Shown: positions 1 through 8,754, numbered from the stretch's first letter. The stretch: 64,000 nt of DNA from Trichobilharzia szidati (GCA_944472155.2 OX235271.1:36630633-36694632); one strand, 5' to 3'. The notes: generated from the letters alone by a model not told the origin. Numbers and translations are program-made.

Positions 1-936
1 TCCTTTGGATTACAAGTTGGACTTCATGAACTGATGGGATATAGTTCAGGTAAACTGTTTTGGTGTGATTGTTATGGAAAACGAAATTTCCACACGAAAA
101 CTACTGAATATGACATAAATACAGATCCTGTGAAGGGTTGGTGTGAACCAGGAGAAACGTATGACAGCAAGTTTCCAAACCTTCCATCTGCAATAGATAA
201 GTGTCGAGCTGAGTGCGTTGGAATTTATTTATCTGATTTACCTATTGTTCTGGAGCAGTTCGGTCTGAATACCGACTGTGCTCAAGGCGATGTCCCAGAT
301 GTAGTCTATATTGATTGGTTGACAATGATTCCTTCAATTGTAACTTCCATGGAGTTTTATTCTCCAACAGAAAATGCTGATGACATTGGATCATGGTGTC
401 AAGCACATTGTTCTGCAATTCTACGAGTTTTGATTGAAGCTGACGATTCTATGGGACGTACACATAAAGCAGTCGGTGAGGACGATGCATCTGATTTGTG
501 TATTTCCTTAGTTCCAAAAAGGCTTTTAACTGCGGCTCGTTCAGCAATTGGTGAATTCTTAAGAAAATTACAATATTACAAAGGTAAAGCGAATGCTATG
601 TATGGATATGCTTTCTTCCAACACTATAGTCAACTACTTCCAAAATATTTGACTGATTTGCTCTGGCATAAATGGCTACGTGGATATCTTCTGATGCTGC
701 AAACAAGATCTAAGTGGTTGGATATAAAGCATAACCTACAACCTGATGATCTCGTCTTAGTTAACAGTGCTGACACACAGAGAGGTCTCTGGCGAAAGGC
801 TATAGTTAGGCAGATGTACTATGACCAAGATGGCCACGTCAGGACGCTGTGTTTGAAAACTTCAACTCAAGGAGTGGAACAAGATATAAGAAGCGTACGA
901 AAGGTCAACGTGGTGATCGTTCGCGGGGAGTGTTAA
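1..936 (+). CDS. C-terminal part of upstream copy of the spectrin-DPP3-DUF5641 chimera (5' end outside window)
   Basis: The reading frame is open from base 1 and equals residues 1042-1352 of the full copy at 1389-5447. I see no substitution in the translated overlap. It starts just before the altered zinc motif of the DPP3 segment (HELMGY, beginning at base 25), continues through the DKCRAE motif, and passes at about base 637 into the BEL/Pao DUF5641-like tail. The stop codon TAA lies 4-6 bases inside the LTR (TGT TAA), as in the complete copy. An internal Met codon at 34 opens a 300-codon ORF, but it is not a meaningful start because the frame is open upstream of it. The exact match to the second copy implies a very recent duplication, recent insertion or gene conversion. 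Confidence 0.85.
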   Translation, partial: SFGLQVGLHELMGYSSGKLFWCDCYGKRNFHTKTTEYDINTDPVKGWCEPGETYDSKFPNLPSAIDKCRAECVGIYLSDLPIVLEQFGLNTDCAQGDVPDVVYIDWLTMIPSIVTSMEFYSPTENADDIGSWCQAHCSAILRVLIEADDSMGRTHKAVGEDDASDLCISLVPKRLLTAARSAIGEFLRKLQYYKGKANAMYGYAFFQHYSQLLPKYLTDLLWHKWLRGYLLMLQTRSKWLDIKHNLQPDDLVLVNSADTQRGLWRKAIVRQMYYDQDGHVRTLCLKTSTQGVEQDIRSVRKVNVVIVRGEC

Positions 937-1076
937 TCGCGACAGATAGATAACTGTATGATAAACAGCCAATCAATATTATGTGACCTTTTTTGTCGCG
1001 ATTATTGGCCAATTAATGTAACTCACACCACGTGATGGTGACCTTGAATGTTCTTTTTTGTCTGTCACTGTACTTG

Positions 1077-1082
1077 TATATA
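1077..1082 (+). promoter_or_regulatory. TATA-like motif in the LTR (possible U3 promoter)
   Basis: A TATATA hexamer lies in the middle of the 394-bp LTR, about 310 bp upstream of the ORF start at 1389. The same motif recurs in the 3' LTR at 5588-5593. The assignment is by position and motif only. No transcription start evidence exists in the sequence, and the DNA is AT-rich, so chance occurrence is possible. Confidence 0.3.
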
Positions 1083-1301
1083 CATGTAATTAATTGACTG
1101 TTCATTTTGTCCGTACCTTCAATACTGTACGGTACGTTTTTGTCCGTTTTTTGTAATGACGGTGGATTGTACATTTTTCTTGGTGTAATTTTATGATTTA
1201 TTTTATGTTTTAGAAACAGATAAAGTTAAAGTCAAGTTATTCTGTTTTAACTATTGCTAAGCCCAGACTCTGTGTCGTCAGTATTGAGGGAGGACTAAAT
1301 C

Positions 1302-1324
1302 TGTAGGATAAAAATAATCCTACA
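1302..1324 (+). repeat. Perfect hairpin at the 3' end of the LTR
   Basis: TGTAGGAT (1302-1309) and ATCCTACA (1317-1324) are perfect reverse complements around a 7-nt A-rich loop, and the right arm ends exactly at the LTR edge. The same hairpin is at 5813-5835. It is part of the LTR sequence. A role in RNA 3'-end formation or integrase recognition would be inference. Confidence 0.7.
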
Positions 1325-1398
1325 AAGTTTCGAACAGTATTCCAGACGAAAGTTTCGAACAGTACTGAAGACGAAAGTTTCGAACAATATGGCAGACA
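1324..1398 (+). repeat. Three tandem 25-bp repeats in the leader, the last covering the start codon
   Basis: Three units (1324-1348, 1349-1373, 1374-1398) share AAAGTTTCGAACA and end in GACG or GACA. The third contains the ATG at 1389. They occupy the place where a primer binding site is expected, directly after the 5' LTR. No TGG-initial tRNA complement follows the LTR. TTTCGAAC resembles the T-loop region of tRNAs, so unusual priming is conceivable but unproven. Confidence 0.75.
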
Positions 1399-4300
1399 AA
1401 AGTTATGAAACTATGCCGTCGTTAACTCCACAGTTAGAAAAGAGTAATGAAGCTGATTTCACTGGAAGCAACGAGAATAAATCACGCTATATGATAGAAT
1501 TGGAGCTAGCGAAATTGCGCATAGTCCAAAAAGAGAAAGAAATGGAATTAGAAAGATTACGACAAGGTAGTCGCGAATGTTCTTGTCACAATAAATCGCC
1601 TTACAAACCTTCTACTTCTCATAAAGTCTCTGTATCTCCTAATGATGAGTCCGCCAGAACCATATCTAAGTTTCTGGACATGCTTAAAGCATATCAATAT
1701 TTTAAGTGGAATGCCGATGAACTTGAGTGTTGGATCAGTGAAAAACTGCAAACATATACAAATGAGGATTTTAAAGAACTCAGTAATCTTCAGCTGAAAA
1801 AACAGAAACATCAAGAGTTTGAGTTCGAAGTAACAGTTCATGCTGAAACACTCTCAGCTCTAGATTCTGCGGGAGAAGAAATGATTGGTCAGGGACACTT
1901 CGCAACAGATATTATCAAAAACCGTCTTGATGAATTGCATGCCCTGTGGGAAAGGCTTATGGCTATTTTCAGAGAAAAATCCAGTGTCATTAACCTAAAG
2001 CTTAAGTTTGTCCAGTTTTTATGTCAAGTCGACGAGATACTTTTCTGGATACGTGAAAACGAAACTTACGTAACATCAGAGGATTTAGGTCAAGACTTGG
2101 AAGATGTTGAGACACTTCAAAAAGGGTTTAATGAGTTTACAAAAGATCTCGAGAATCAAGAAAGTCGTGTCGAAGACATCTATCGGAAGGCAGATGAACT
2201 TCTAAAAGAGAAATTTCCTGAGGATGCCCTAGTCATAGAAAAGTTCAGACAGGTCCGCGAAGCTCTAGAACGTCTGAAGGATCTGGTTAGAAAACGACAA
2301 GAAAAGCTCCTGGAAGCCTATGAGATACAGTGCTTCTTTAGAGACACAGATAAAGCTATATCGTGGGTGAATGAAAAGTCTATTCCCTTATCCATTGAGG
2401 ACTGTGGTCGTGATCTTGCCTCAGTCCAAGCCTTACAAAGGAAGCACGAAGCATTAGAAAGGGATTTGACTGCCCCAGATGAAAAGATTGTTCGACTTGG
2501 AGATGATGCTAAGGCGCTTGCACAGAAGCATCCTGATTCGCAAGACACTATACAAAGCAAGTATGACGAATTAATTACTGCATGGGATAAGCTGAAAAGT
2601 CAGGCTGTAGATAGGAGAGGTAAACTGGAAGAGTCATTCAAGATGCATCGCTTTTCGGCTGACTGGAGAGACTTGAGTATCTGGATGAATGACATGAAGA
2701 CGTTAATGTTGGCGGATGATTTGGCGAAGGATGTAGTTGGTGCTGAAGCCCAAGTAGAGCGACATAAGGAATACACCGCTGAGATAAATTCTCGAGCTGA
2801 AAGTTTCGATACATGCATGCAAGAAGGTCAGGCATTACTAAGTGTTGGCCATCCCTGTAGTGAAGACATAGATGCTAAACTTTCCATCCTTGAAAGAGGG
2901 AGAGCCTCCCTGATGCAGTTGTGTGAGGAAAGACGTGCACAGCTAGAACAGTGTATGGGCCTGCAGTATTTTTCCCGCGACGCTGAACAGTCGGAATCTT
3001 GGATTGGTAAGCAAGAGGCCCTCTTAGAAATAAAAGATGTGGGAGACTCACTCGATTCTGTGGAAGCACTCATAAGGAAACATGAAGACTTCGAAAAGTC
3101 ACTTTTAGCACAAGAAGAAAAGATGCGACAACTTGATGAATTCGCTGCAAACTTAATCGAATCAAACCACTATGCGGCTGCACAGGTTCATGAGATTCAG
3201 GAAGGTCTCCAAATTAGACGAAATGCATTAAAGGAGAAAGCTCAGGACCGCCGTCAACGTCTTGAAGATTCCCACCGTTACCAAATGTTCGATAGAGATG
3301 CAGATGAAATGCAGTTATGGATATCAAGAAAACTTGAAAATGCACTTGATGAAAGTTACAAAGACTCCACGAATTTGCAAACAAAGGTGCAGAAGCATCA
3401 GAGTTTTGAGGCAGAAATACAAGCGAACCAATCCCGCGTTGAAGATATTAAAAAGACAGGTCAGGATTTGTTAAATGCAAACCACTACAACTCGCCAGAA
3501 ATAAAAGTAAAGATTGAACAGTTGGATGAAACTTGGTCTCATCTCGTAACTGCCATGGGAGACAAGAAGAAAAATTTATATCAAGCAAGTAGGCTACAAC
3601 AGTTCGCTCGCAACGTAGAAGATTTCGAGTTATGGTTGAATGCTGTTGAAGATCAGACAGCCTCAGAGGATGTCGTTCGTGATCTAAACGGTGTGATGAA
3701 CGTACAAAAGCGGCACAACTTGCTTGAATCTGATGTAGCTGCTCATCGTGAACGTATAGATGCATTCAAAGTCCGGCCTGACACGTTTGCTGCAGAAAGT
3801 CATTTCGACGCTCCTATTATCCAAGAAAAACAAAGACGGTTAGCCCAACGTTACCATGACCTGCAAATCCCTCTAAGTCAATGTCATGAGAAGTTAAGAG
3901 ATACCTTTCCCTCAGACACATCCTTGCAGCTTGAATATGGTGACTATAGTGAGCTGATGAAGTTACTAGTCGATTGTTGTAAAGAATTTAAAGCACATTC
4001 GCTTAACCAAATTGAATCAGAAATGTGGCATCAGTATGCTGAAAGCTTCACTACTGGCTCAGTAGCCACTCACAAAGATGCCTTCAGGTTATGGGTTAGA
4101 GATAAGAACCCTGTTGTTGAAAAGTATACTGGGTTTATCGAGTCATACCGTGATCCCTTTGGTGTTCGTGCAAGGTTTGAATCATTTGTCACTGTTGTAA
4201 ATAGGTCAGTGTCTAAAAAATTCCAACGATTTGTAAATAATGCTGAAAGGTTGTTAACAAGTTTACCGTGGACTTCTACGTTTGAAAAAGTTAATTTCTT

Positions 4301-5447
4301 ACAGCCAGACCTTACTAGTTTGGATGCAGAGACGTGTGCAACTGCTGGAATTCCTGTTGGAACTAATATTCCTAACTATGATGATGTACGACAAGTTGAT
4401 GGATTTAAAAGTGTTTCTTTGGATAATGTACTTAGTGTTCGTCTCAAGGATCCTAAACCACAATTTCTACGTAATCAAGACAAGCAAATGTACGTGGAAC
4501 ATGCTGAAAGTTCCTTTGGATTACAAGTTGGACTTCATGAACTGATGGGATATAGTTCAGGTAAACTGTTTTGGTGTGATTGTTATGGAAAACGAAATTT
4601 CCACACGAAAACTACTGAATATGACATAAATACAGATCCTGTGAAGGGTTGGTGTGAACCAGGAGAAACGTATGACAGCAAGTTTCCAAACCTTCCATCT
4701 GCAATAGATAAGTGTCGAGCTGAGTGCGTTGGAATTTATTTATCTGATTTACCTATTGTTCTGGAGCAGTTCGGTCTGAATACCGACTGTGCTCAAGGCG
4801 ATGTCCCAGATGTAGTCTATATTGATTGGTTGACAATGATTCCTTCAATTGTAACTTCCATGGAGTTTTATTCTCCAACAGAAAATGCTGATGACATTGG
4901 ATCATGGTGTCAAGCACATTGTTCTGCAATTCTACGAGTTTTGATTGAAGCTGACGATTCTATGGGACGTACACATAAAGCAGTCGGTGAGGACGATGCA
5001 TCTGATTTGTGTATTTCCTTAGTTCCAAAAAGGCTTTTAACTGCGGCTCGTTCAGCAATTGGTGAATTCTTAAGAAAATTACAATATTACAAAGGTAAAG
5101 CGAATGCTATGTATGGATATGCTTTCTTCCAACACTATAGTCAACTACTTCCAAAATATTTGACTGATTTGCTCTGGCATAAATGGCTACGTGGATATCT
5201 TCTGATGCTGCAAACAAGATCTAAGTGGTTGGATATAAAGCATAACCTACAACCTGATGATCTCGTCTTAGTTAACAGTGCTGACACACAGAGAGGTCTC
5301 TGGCGAAAGGCTATAGTTAGGCAGATGTACTATGACCAAGATGGCCACGTCAGGACGCTGTGTTTGAAAACTTCAACTCAAGGAGTGGAACAAGATATAA
5401 GAAGCGTACGAAAGGTCAACGTGGTGATCGTTCGCGGGGAGTGTTAA
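1389..5447 (+). CDS. Chimeric ORF: gag-like leader + alpha-spectrin repeats + DPP3 domain + BEL/Pao DUF5641-like tail
   Basis: This is one uninterrupted 1352-aa ORF. Residues 1-90 are a charged leader with a coiled-coil stretch at about 35-59 (IELELAKLRIVQKEKEMELE), like BEL/Pao gag N-termini. Residues about 95-840 are seven spectrin repeats of about 105 aa. Their landmarks match the first seven repeats of alpha-spectrin: SEDLGQDLEDVETLQ near 230, GRDLASVQALQRKHE near 340, DSLDSVEALIRKHEDFEKSL near 553 and RNVEDFELWL near 741. Residues about 848-1250 are DPP3, with YTGFIESYRDPFG at 913, IPNYDDVRQVDGFK at 994, HELMGY at 1050 and DKCRAE at 1107. Human DPP3 has HELLGH and EECRAE. Here the second zinc His is Tyr1055 and the zinc Glu is Lys1108, so peptidase activity is unlikely. 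Residues about 1254-1352 (LRGYLLMLQTRSKW, LQPDDLVLV, DGHVRTL) are a DUF5641-like tail of BEL/Pao polyproteins. The start was chosen at the first Met after the LTR. No introns are present, which indicates cDNA capture. The parent host genes are not in the window. Confidence 0.9.
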   Translation: MADKSYETMPSLTPQLEKSNEADFTGSNENKSRYMIELELAKLRIVQKEKEMELERLRQGSRECSCHNKSPYKPSTSHKVSVSPNDESARTISKFLDMLKAYQYFKWNADELECWISEKLQTYTNEDFKELSNLQLKKQKHQEFEFEVTVHAETLSALDSAGEEMIGQGHFATDIIKNRLDELHALWERLMAIFREKSSVINLKLKFVQFLCQVDEILFWIRENETYVTSEDLGQDLEDVETLQKGFNEFTKDLENQESRVEDIYRKADELLKEKFPEDALVIEKFRQVREALERLKDLVRKRQEKLLEAYEIQCFFRDTDKAISWVNEKSIPLSIEDCGRDLASVQALQRKHEALERDLTAPDEKIVRLGDDAKALAQKHPDSQDTIQSKYDELITAWDKLKSQAVDRRGKLEESFKMHRFSADWRDLSIWMNDMKTLMLADDLAKDVVGAEAQVERHKEYTAEINSRAESFDTCMQEGQALLSVGHPCSEDIDAKLSILERGRASLMQLCEERRAQLEQCMGLQYFSRDAEQSESWIGKQEALLEIKDVGDSLDSVEALIRKHEDFEKSLLAQEEKMRQLDEFAANLIESNHYAAAQVHEIQEGLQIRRNALKEKAQDRRQRLEDSHRYQMFDRDADEMQLWISRKLENALDESYKDSTNLQTKVQKHQSFEAEIQANQSRVEDIKKTGQDLLNANHYNSPEIKVKIEQLDETWSHLVTAMGDKKKNLYQASRLQQFARNVEDFELWLNAVEDQTASEDVVRDLNGVMNVQKRHNLLESDVAAHRERIDAFKVRPDTFAAESHFDAPIIQEKQRRLAQRYHDLQIPLSQCHEKLRDTFPSDTSLQLEYGDYSELMKLLVDCCKEFKAHSLNQIESEMWHQYAESFTTGSVATHKDAFRLWVRDKNPVVEKYTGFIESYRDPFGVRARFESFVTVVNRSVSKKFQRFVNNAERLLTSLPWTSTFEKVNFLQPDLTSLDAETCATAGIPVGTNIPNYDDVRQVDGFKSVSLDNVLSVRLKDPKPQFLRNQDKQMYVEHAESSFGLQVGLHELMGYSSGKLFWCDCYGKRNFHTKTTEYDINTDPVKGWCEPGETYDSKFPNLPSAIDKCRAECVGIYLSDLPIVLEQFGLNTDCAQGDVPDVVYIDWLTMIPSIVTSMEFYSPTENADDIGSWCQAHCSAILRVLIEADDSMGRTHKAVGEDDASDLCISLVPKRLLTAARSAIGEFLRKLQYYKGKANAMYGYAFFQHYSQLLPKYLTDLLWHKWLRGYLLMLQTRSKWLDIKHNLQPDDLVLVNSADTQRGLWRKAIVRQMYYDQDGHVRTLCLKTSTQGVEQDIRSVRKVNVVIVRGEC

Positions 5448-5835
5448 TCGCGACAGATAGATAACTGTATGATAAACAGCCAATCAATATTATGTGACCT
5501 TTTTTGTCGCGATTATTGGCCAATTAATGTAACTCACACCACGTGATGGTGACCTTGAATGTTCTTTTTTGTCTGTCACTGTACTTGTATATACATGTAA
5601 TTAATTGACTGTTCATTTTGTCCGTACCTTCAATACTGTACGGTACGTTTTTGTCCGTTTTTTGTAATGACGGTGGATTGTACATTTTTCTTGGTGTAAT
5701 TTTATGATTTATTTTATGTTTTAGAAACAGATAAAGTTAAAGTCAAGTTATTCTGTTTTAACTATTGCTAAGCCCAGACTCTGTGTCGTCAGTATTGAGG
5801 GAGGACTAAATCTGTAGGATAAAAATAATCCTACA
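5442..5835 (+). repeat. 3' long terminal repeat of the chimeric element
   Basis: This second LTR is 394 bp and visually identical to 931-1324. The ORF stop codon lies 4-6 bases inside it. It is followed at 5836 by a C-rich low-complexity run that is absent after the 5' LTR, marking the end of the element. Confidence 0.85.
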
Positions 5836-6065
5836 CCCCCACCCCCACCCCCTGGGGATCAAACCCTGTTAAGCTACTTGACTATTCATAAACTTGGCCA
5901 ATAAGTTCTAACTTCTGTCAGTTTGAGATTTTAGCAAGACCACTAACTAATGTCACCGACGAGTGTATATGTCCTTACACTCGATTAGGTGAACGTCACC
6001 GGTTTTCAATAGTTCTCTAACTGACATCAATCCATGATCAATGTGTTGAGAAACAAATCATAATC
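5836..6065. repeat. C-rich tract followed by a member of a dispersed tRNA-like repeat family
   Basis: A CCCCCA-type run at 5836-5853 passes into GGGGATCAAACCC and then a stretch sharing phrases such as GTTCTCTAACT and TGACATCAATCCATGATCAA with repeats at 8755-9200, 17030-17240, 23150-23330, 26275-26560, 55585-55785 and 60830-61340. It is non-coding and no gene is seen. Confidence 0.5.
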
Positions 6066-6172
6066 CCTATATAAACAAACTCTTGAAAAATTTTTATCAT
6101 TCATTATTCAACAAACTCAAATGAAGTTTAATATATGTGTAAAACTTGGGCACTGTGGTAGTAAGTAATTCC

Positions 6173-6859
6173 ATATTAGTTTGTTTATTAGGTATATCAC
6201 ACATACAAGGAAGGAACCTCGGAAGCCTTACGCAGAATTCTTAACAAGGCAGGAATAAAAGTTCCTGGCATACAAACCACCCACAAACTCAATTAGAAAC
6301 AAGCTTTGTCGGTTAAAGGATCCTGTAGAGCCTTTAAAACAAAACAATTTAGTTTATCTAATACCCTGCCTGAAATGATTGTCAGGTCAAATACATAGGT
6401 CAAACTAGTAGAACAGGAGCAGTCAGACTAGCTGAATATAAAAACTTAGTAAAATCTAGATAGGTTGATCCATATGAGATAAGAAATCTAGAGAATAGTT
6501 CAGCTGTAACACTACATGCAGTTACACACAACCATACAATAGGATGGGATAGGATGACAGTTATAAAATCTAATGTCACAGGGTATAGGGAGAGATTGAT
6601 AGCGGAAGCTTTGTTTATCGAATCAACTGTGAACACATGTAATAGGAATGATTCAACACCTGTCCACCTACATATCTGGAATATTCTACTACCCCAACGA
6701 CGACAAATAGGAGAGAACAAAGAAAACTATAAAACTCAAGTGTCAAAGTCGTGTGATTATAACTGATATGATTATGAACATTAATAAATTTTGTTCGAAA
6801 CGTCATCCAGTAAATAATACTGTTTCACTGTGTGATATACCTAATAAACAAACTAATAT
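6173..6859 (+). mobile_element. Penelope-like element remnant (GIY-YIG end) between 31-bp inverted repeats
   Basis: A perfect 31-bp inverted repeat (6173-6203 and 6829-6859) bounds about 690 bp. The plus-strand translation in broken frames gives EALRRILNKAGIKVPGIQT near 6220 and then YIGQTSRTGAVRLAEYKNL near 6395, a GIY-YIG endonuclease signature, continuing as RERLIAEALFIEST near 6590. The same phrase RILNKAGIKAAGIQTIYKRA occurs in the Penelope-like copy at 29229-30870 on the other strand. The reverse transcriptase part is missing here. Short terminal inverted sequences are a known property of Penelope-like elements. Confidence 0.65.
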
Positions 6860-7014
6860 CAAATGAACTTTGATAATTTTACTTTCAAGGGGAGGGTAAA
6901 CACACAACTTTTGATTATTGTATACTTAAAACATACAAAGTATGCTATCAAGACTGCATTCATTATGAACACAGAGAAAAATCAATGAGAACAAAAGTCA
7001 ACTTTTATACATAC

Positions 7015-7288
7015 CTCCTATATTAGTCAACTGCAATAAAGAGGATGCAGAGGAGGAAGAACACGACGGAGAGTTCGGTGATGTAGAAATGCCATTGTGT
7101 GAATGTGTTGTTAAGGAATGATTCTGACACTTTGGTGTTGATATTTTTGAATTTGTACCAACTTTACAAACTCCAAGTTTAGAAAGGTAGTCTTCAAAAT
7201 GTTCCTCTGTTATCACAGGTAAATGAGGACAAGGCAGAACTTCAGCATTCTCAAATTTATCACCCCATAATCTTGTAAATATATCTAC
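7015..7288 (-). CDS. Internal exon 'c' of an unrecognised minus-strand host gene
   Basis: On the minus strand a pyrimidine-rich acceptor (TTTTTTGTTATCAG) precedes position 7288 and a donor GTATGT follows 7015. The 274-nt exon is open in phase 0, beginning VDIFTRLWGDKFENAEVLPC, containing VITEEHFEDYLSKLG, then a Ser/Thr/Asn-rich stretch ending LLQLTNIGG, and ending in phase 1. It joins in frame with the exon at 19928-20007, which ends in phase 0. I do not recognise the protein family. No following exon was found between 1 and 7000, so the gene continues past the left edge. The LTR element at 1-5835 would then sit in its next intron, in opposite orientation. Confidence 0.7.
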
Positions 7289-7389
7289 CTGATAACAAAA
7301 AAGGAGAAGCAGAGATATTATTATGAGGCTTATAATTAAAAAAGAAATATCATGGTATAAAAGACCTCTAAAAAATGATTACATTCTCA

Positions 7390-8400
7390 CTGATTGAGAC
7401 TGGTTTCAATAGAAAACAACATTGCACAGATGCGCAGCAGTTCAAGTTACCACTTTCCATCAATGTATCACACACACAAAGCGTGGATGCATCAACACCG
7501 TTAAGAACGATCTCGTGCCATATCACCAACTGCCTCCAACCACTGGTTTTTACTATCCCGAGGACCCCAACCAGGAGGTTAGTCTACATTTCTGTATGTG
7601 GCTGACTTAAACTAACTGTTATGAATTTCATGGACTGATGAAGCCATGTTTTGGTTAGACCACTCACACTAACTCTTTTCCAGCTTGAGCCAATATCAGC
7701 TAACATTCCCCGTTGAGGAAGGCGATGAACAGGTATGCGGAATACGTGTCCTGGCCATCTCAACCACTGTAACTTTACAACCTCATTGATTAACTTTCCG
7801 TCCTTACCTAACACTCGACCGACGCCTAACCTCAATATTATCTTACTCTATTATACTATCGGACATAGGAGGTAAAACGCAGGCACCTATCATTAAAGAT
7901 AGCTAACCTTTCCGTATCTTCCACTTTCAGTGGTCATGTTTCACAGTCATGAAGGAGGGCGGAGAGAACGTCTACCCAGTATACATGTGATTTGATCGAC
8001 AACCAGGCGGCTATCACGTTTACGCCTGAGATGGCGTATGTTGGTAAATCCCACAGGAGCCTTTTGTATCTCGTCAGCTATAAGTCCGTTGGGGTTGATT
8101 CAACTTCCTAAATGAATGAAGTGATCAACACGCTCTACCACTTAATGCCTTTTTCTTTAAACTAGAAGACAGTGTACTCCAGTCTTGTAGCTTCATCTTA
8201 CATTTGATAGAAGCAAATCGCATTCCGAACATTCGAGGACTTCCACTCGAGGTGTTCAGAGGATTTTGCATTCCACCACCATCTTCACCTAGAAGGAATG
8301 TATCATCCGCATATTCAAAGTTAACGAGATTATTCCCTGATGGTAACAATTCAATCTCTGAGTCGCTCAAGTCAGTTAGGGTTAAGTCAGTTCATCTCAA
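7390..8400 (-). mobile_element. RTE-clade (SR2-like) LINE fragment, degenerate
   Basis: The minus-strand frames contain LVNFEYADDTFLLGEDG and MFGMRFASIKCKMKLQDW (about 8370-8125), then VVKLQWLRWPGHVFRIPVHR and SGLTKTW (about 7835-7600). All match the near-full SR2-like copy at 10563-14345. Frameshifts and an internal deletion separate the blocks. The 3' untranslated part reaches about 7390 (GTTTCAATAGAAAACAACATTG region), matching the tails of other copies. Confidence 0.75.
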
Positions 8401-8754
8401 ACAGCAAGTTACTTATTAGCCTTCCATTACTATTCATACACGTGCAAGTTAATTAAATTTCTGCATAATCAGTTTCACGTTAATACGAATGCAAAACACA
8501 AAGGGTTAAACTAATTGTAGGTCGCTTATTGCAGAAAAAGTGATTCGTGTGGCTCAATAGCCCTATGAGTGATACTCTGAGGTATATATAAAACGGTGGA
8601 TAGTGGGTTGAAGTATTTACAGGAACATTGTCACTCACTAGGATGCAAACACAGTCAACAACCTTATTAAATGCTTTTAAATTAATTTACTTATCTGATC
8701 CAGAAAATAAAACAGCCATCAGATAGGGAAAATTATCACACTTCGCCTCAATAC

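Larger units (their letters stand above)
931..1324 (+). repeat. Long terminal repeat, shared between copy 1 (3' LTR) and copy 2 (5' LTR)
   Basis: This 394-bp LTR is repeated without visible change at 5442-5835. Its ends are TGTTAATCG and ATCCTACA. The match to the 3' copy breaks sharply after 1324/5835: AAGTTTCG follows here and CCCCCACC follows there, which fixes the right edge. The left edge is set by the TG rule and by the GCGGGGAG purine run just before it, which could serve as the polypurine tract. The LTR contains a TATATA at 1077-1082 and two short hairpins: CGTACC at 1112 with GGTACG at 1131, and a terminal one at 1302-1324. Confidence 0.85.
1..5835 (+). mobile_element. Non-autonomous BEL/Pao-type LTR element carrying host cDNA, one full unit plus tail of a second
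   Basis: The layout is [tail of copy 1]-LTR-[1352-codon ORF]-LTR. The segment 1-1324 reads as identical to 4512-5835 (offset 4511), so the window opens inside a previous copy and the middle LTR is shared. Both LTRs begin TGTTA and end CTACA, as expected for LTRs bounded by TG and CA. The internal ORF keeps only a gag-like N-terminal leader and a DUF5641-like C-terminal tail typical of BEL/Pao polyproteins. Everything between is host-derived (alpha-spectrin and DPP3), so the unit would need enzymes in trans. The left end of copy 1 is outside the window, so the target-site duplication cannot be tested. Right-flank DNA starts with a C-rich tract at 5836. A collapsed or chimeric assembly is an alternative explanation for the tandem arrangement, but not for the open four-part ORF. 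Confidence 0.85.

Noticed and set aside
1557..3765. Several 60-105 codon ORFs on the minus strand within the chimeric ORF
   Set aside because: They lie antisense to strongly supported spectrin-repeat coding sequence and have no resemblance to known proteins, so they are shadows.
1389..5447. Reading the ORF as an ordinary single-copy host spectrin-like gene
   Set aside because: Identical LTRs on both sides, a second copy upstream, absence of introns over 4 kb and the BEL/Pao tail contradict a normal host gene.
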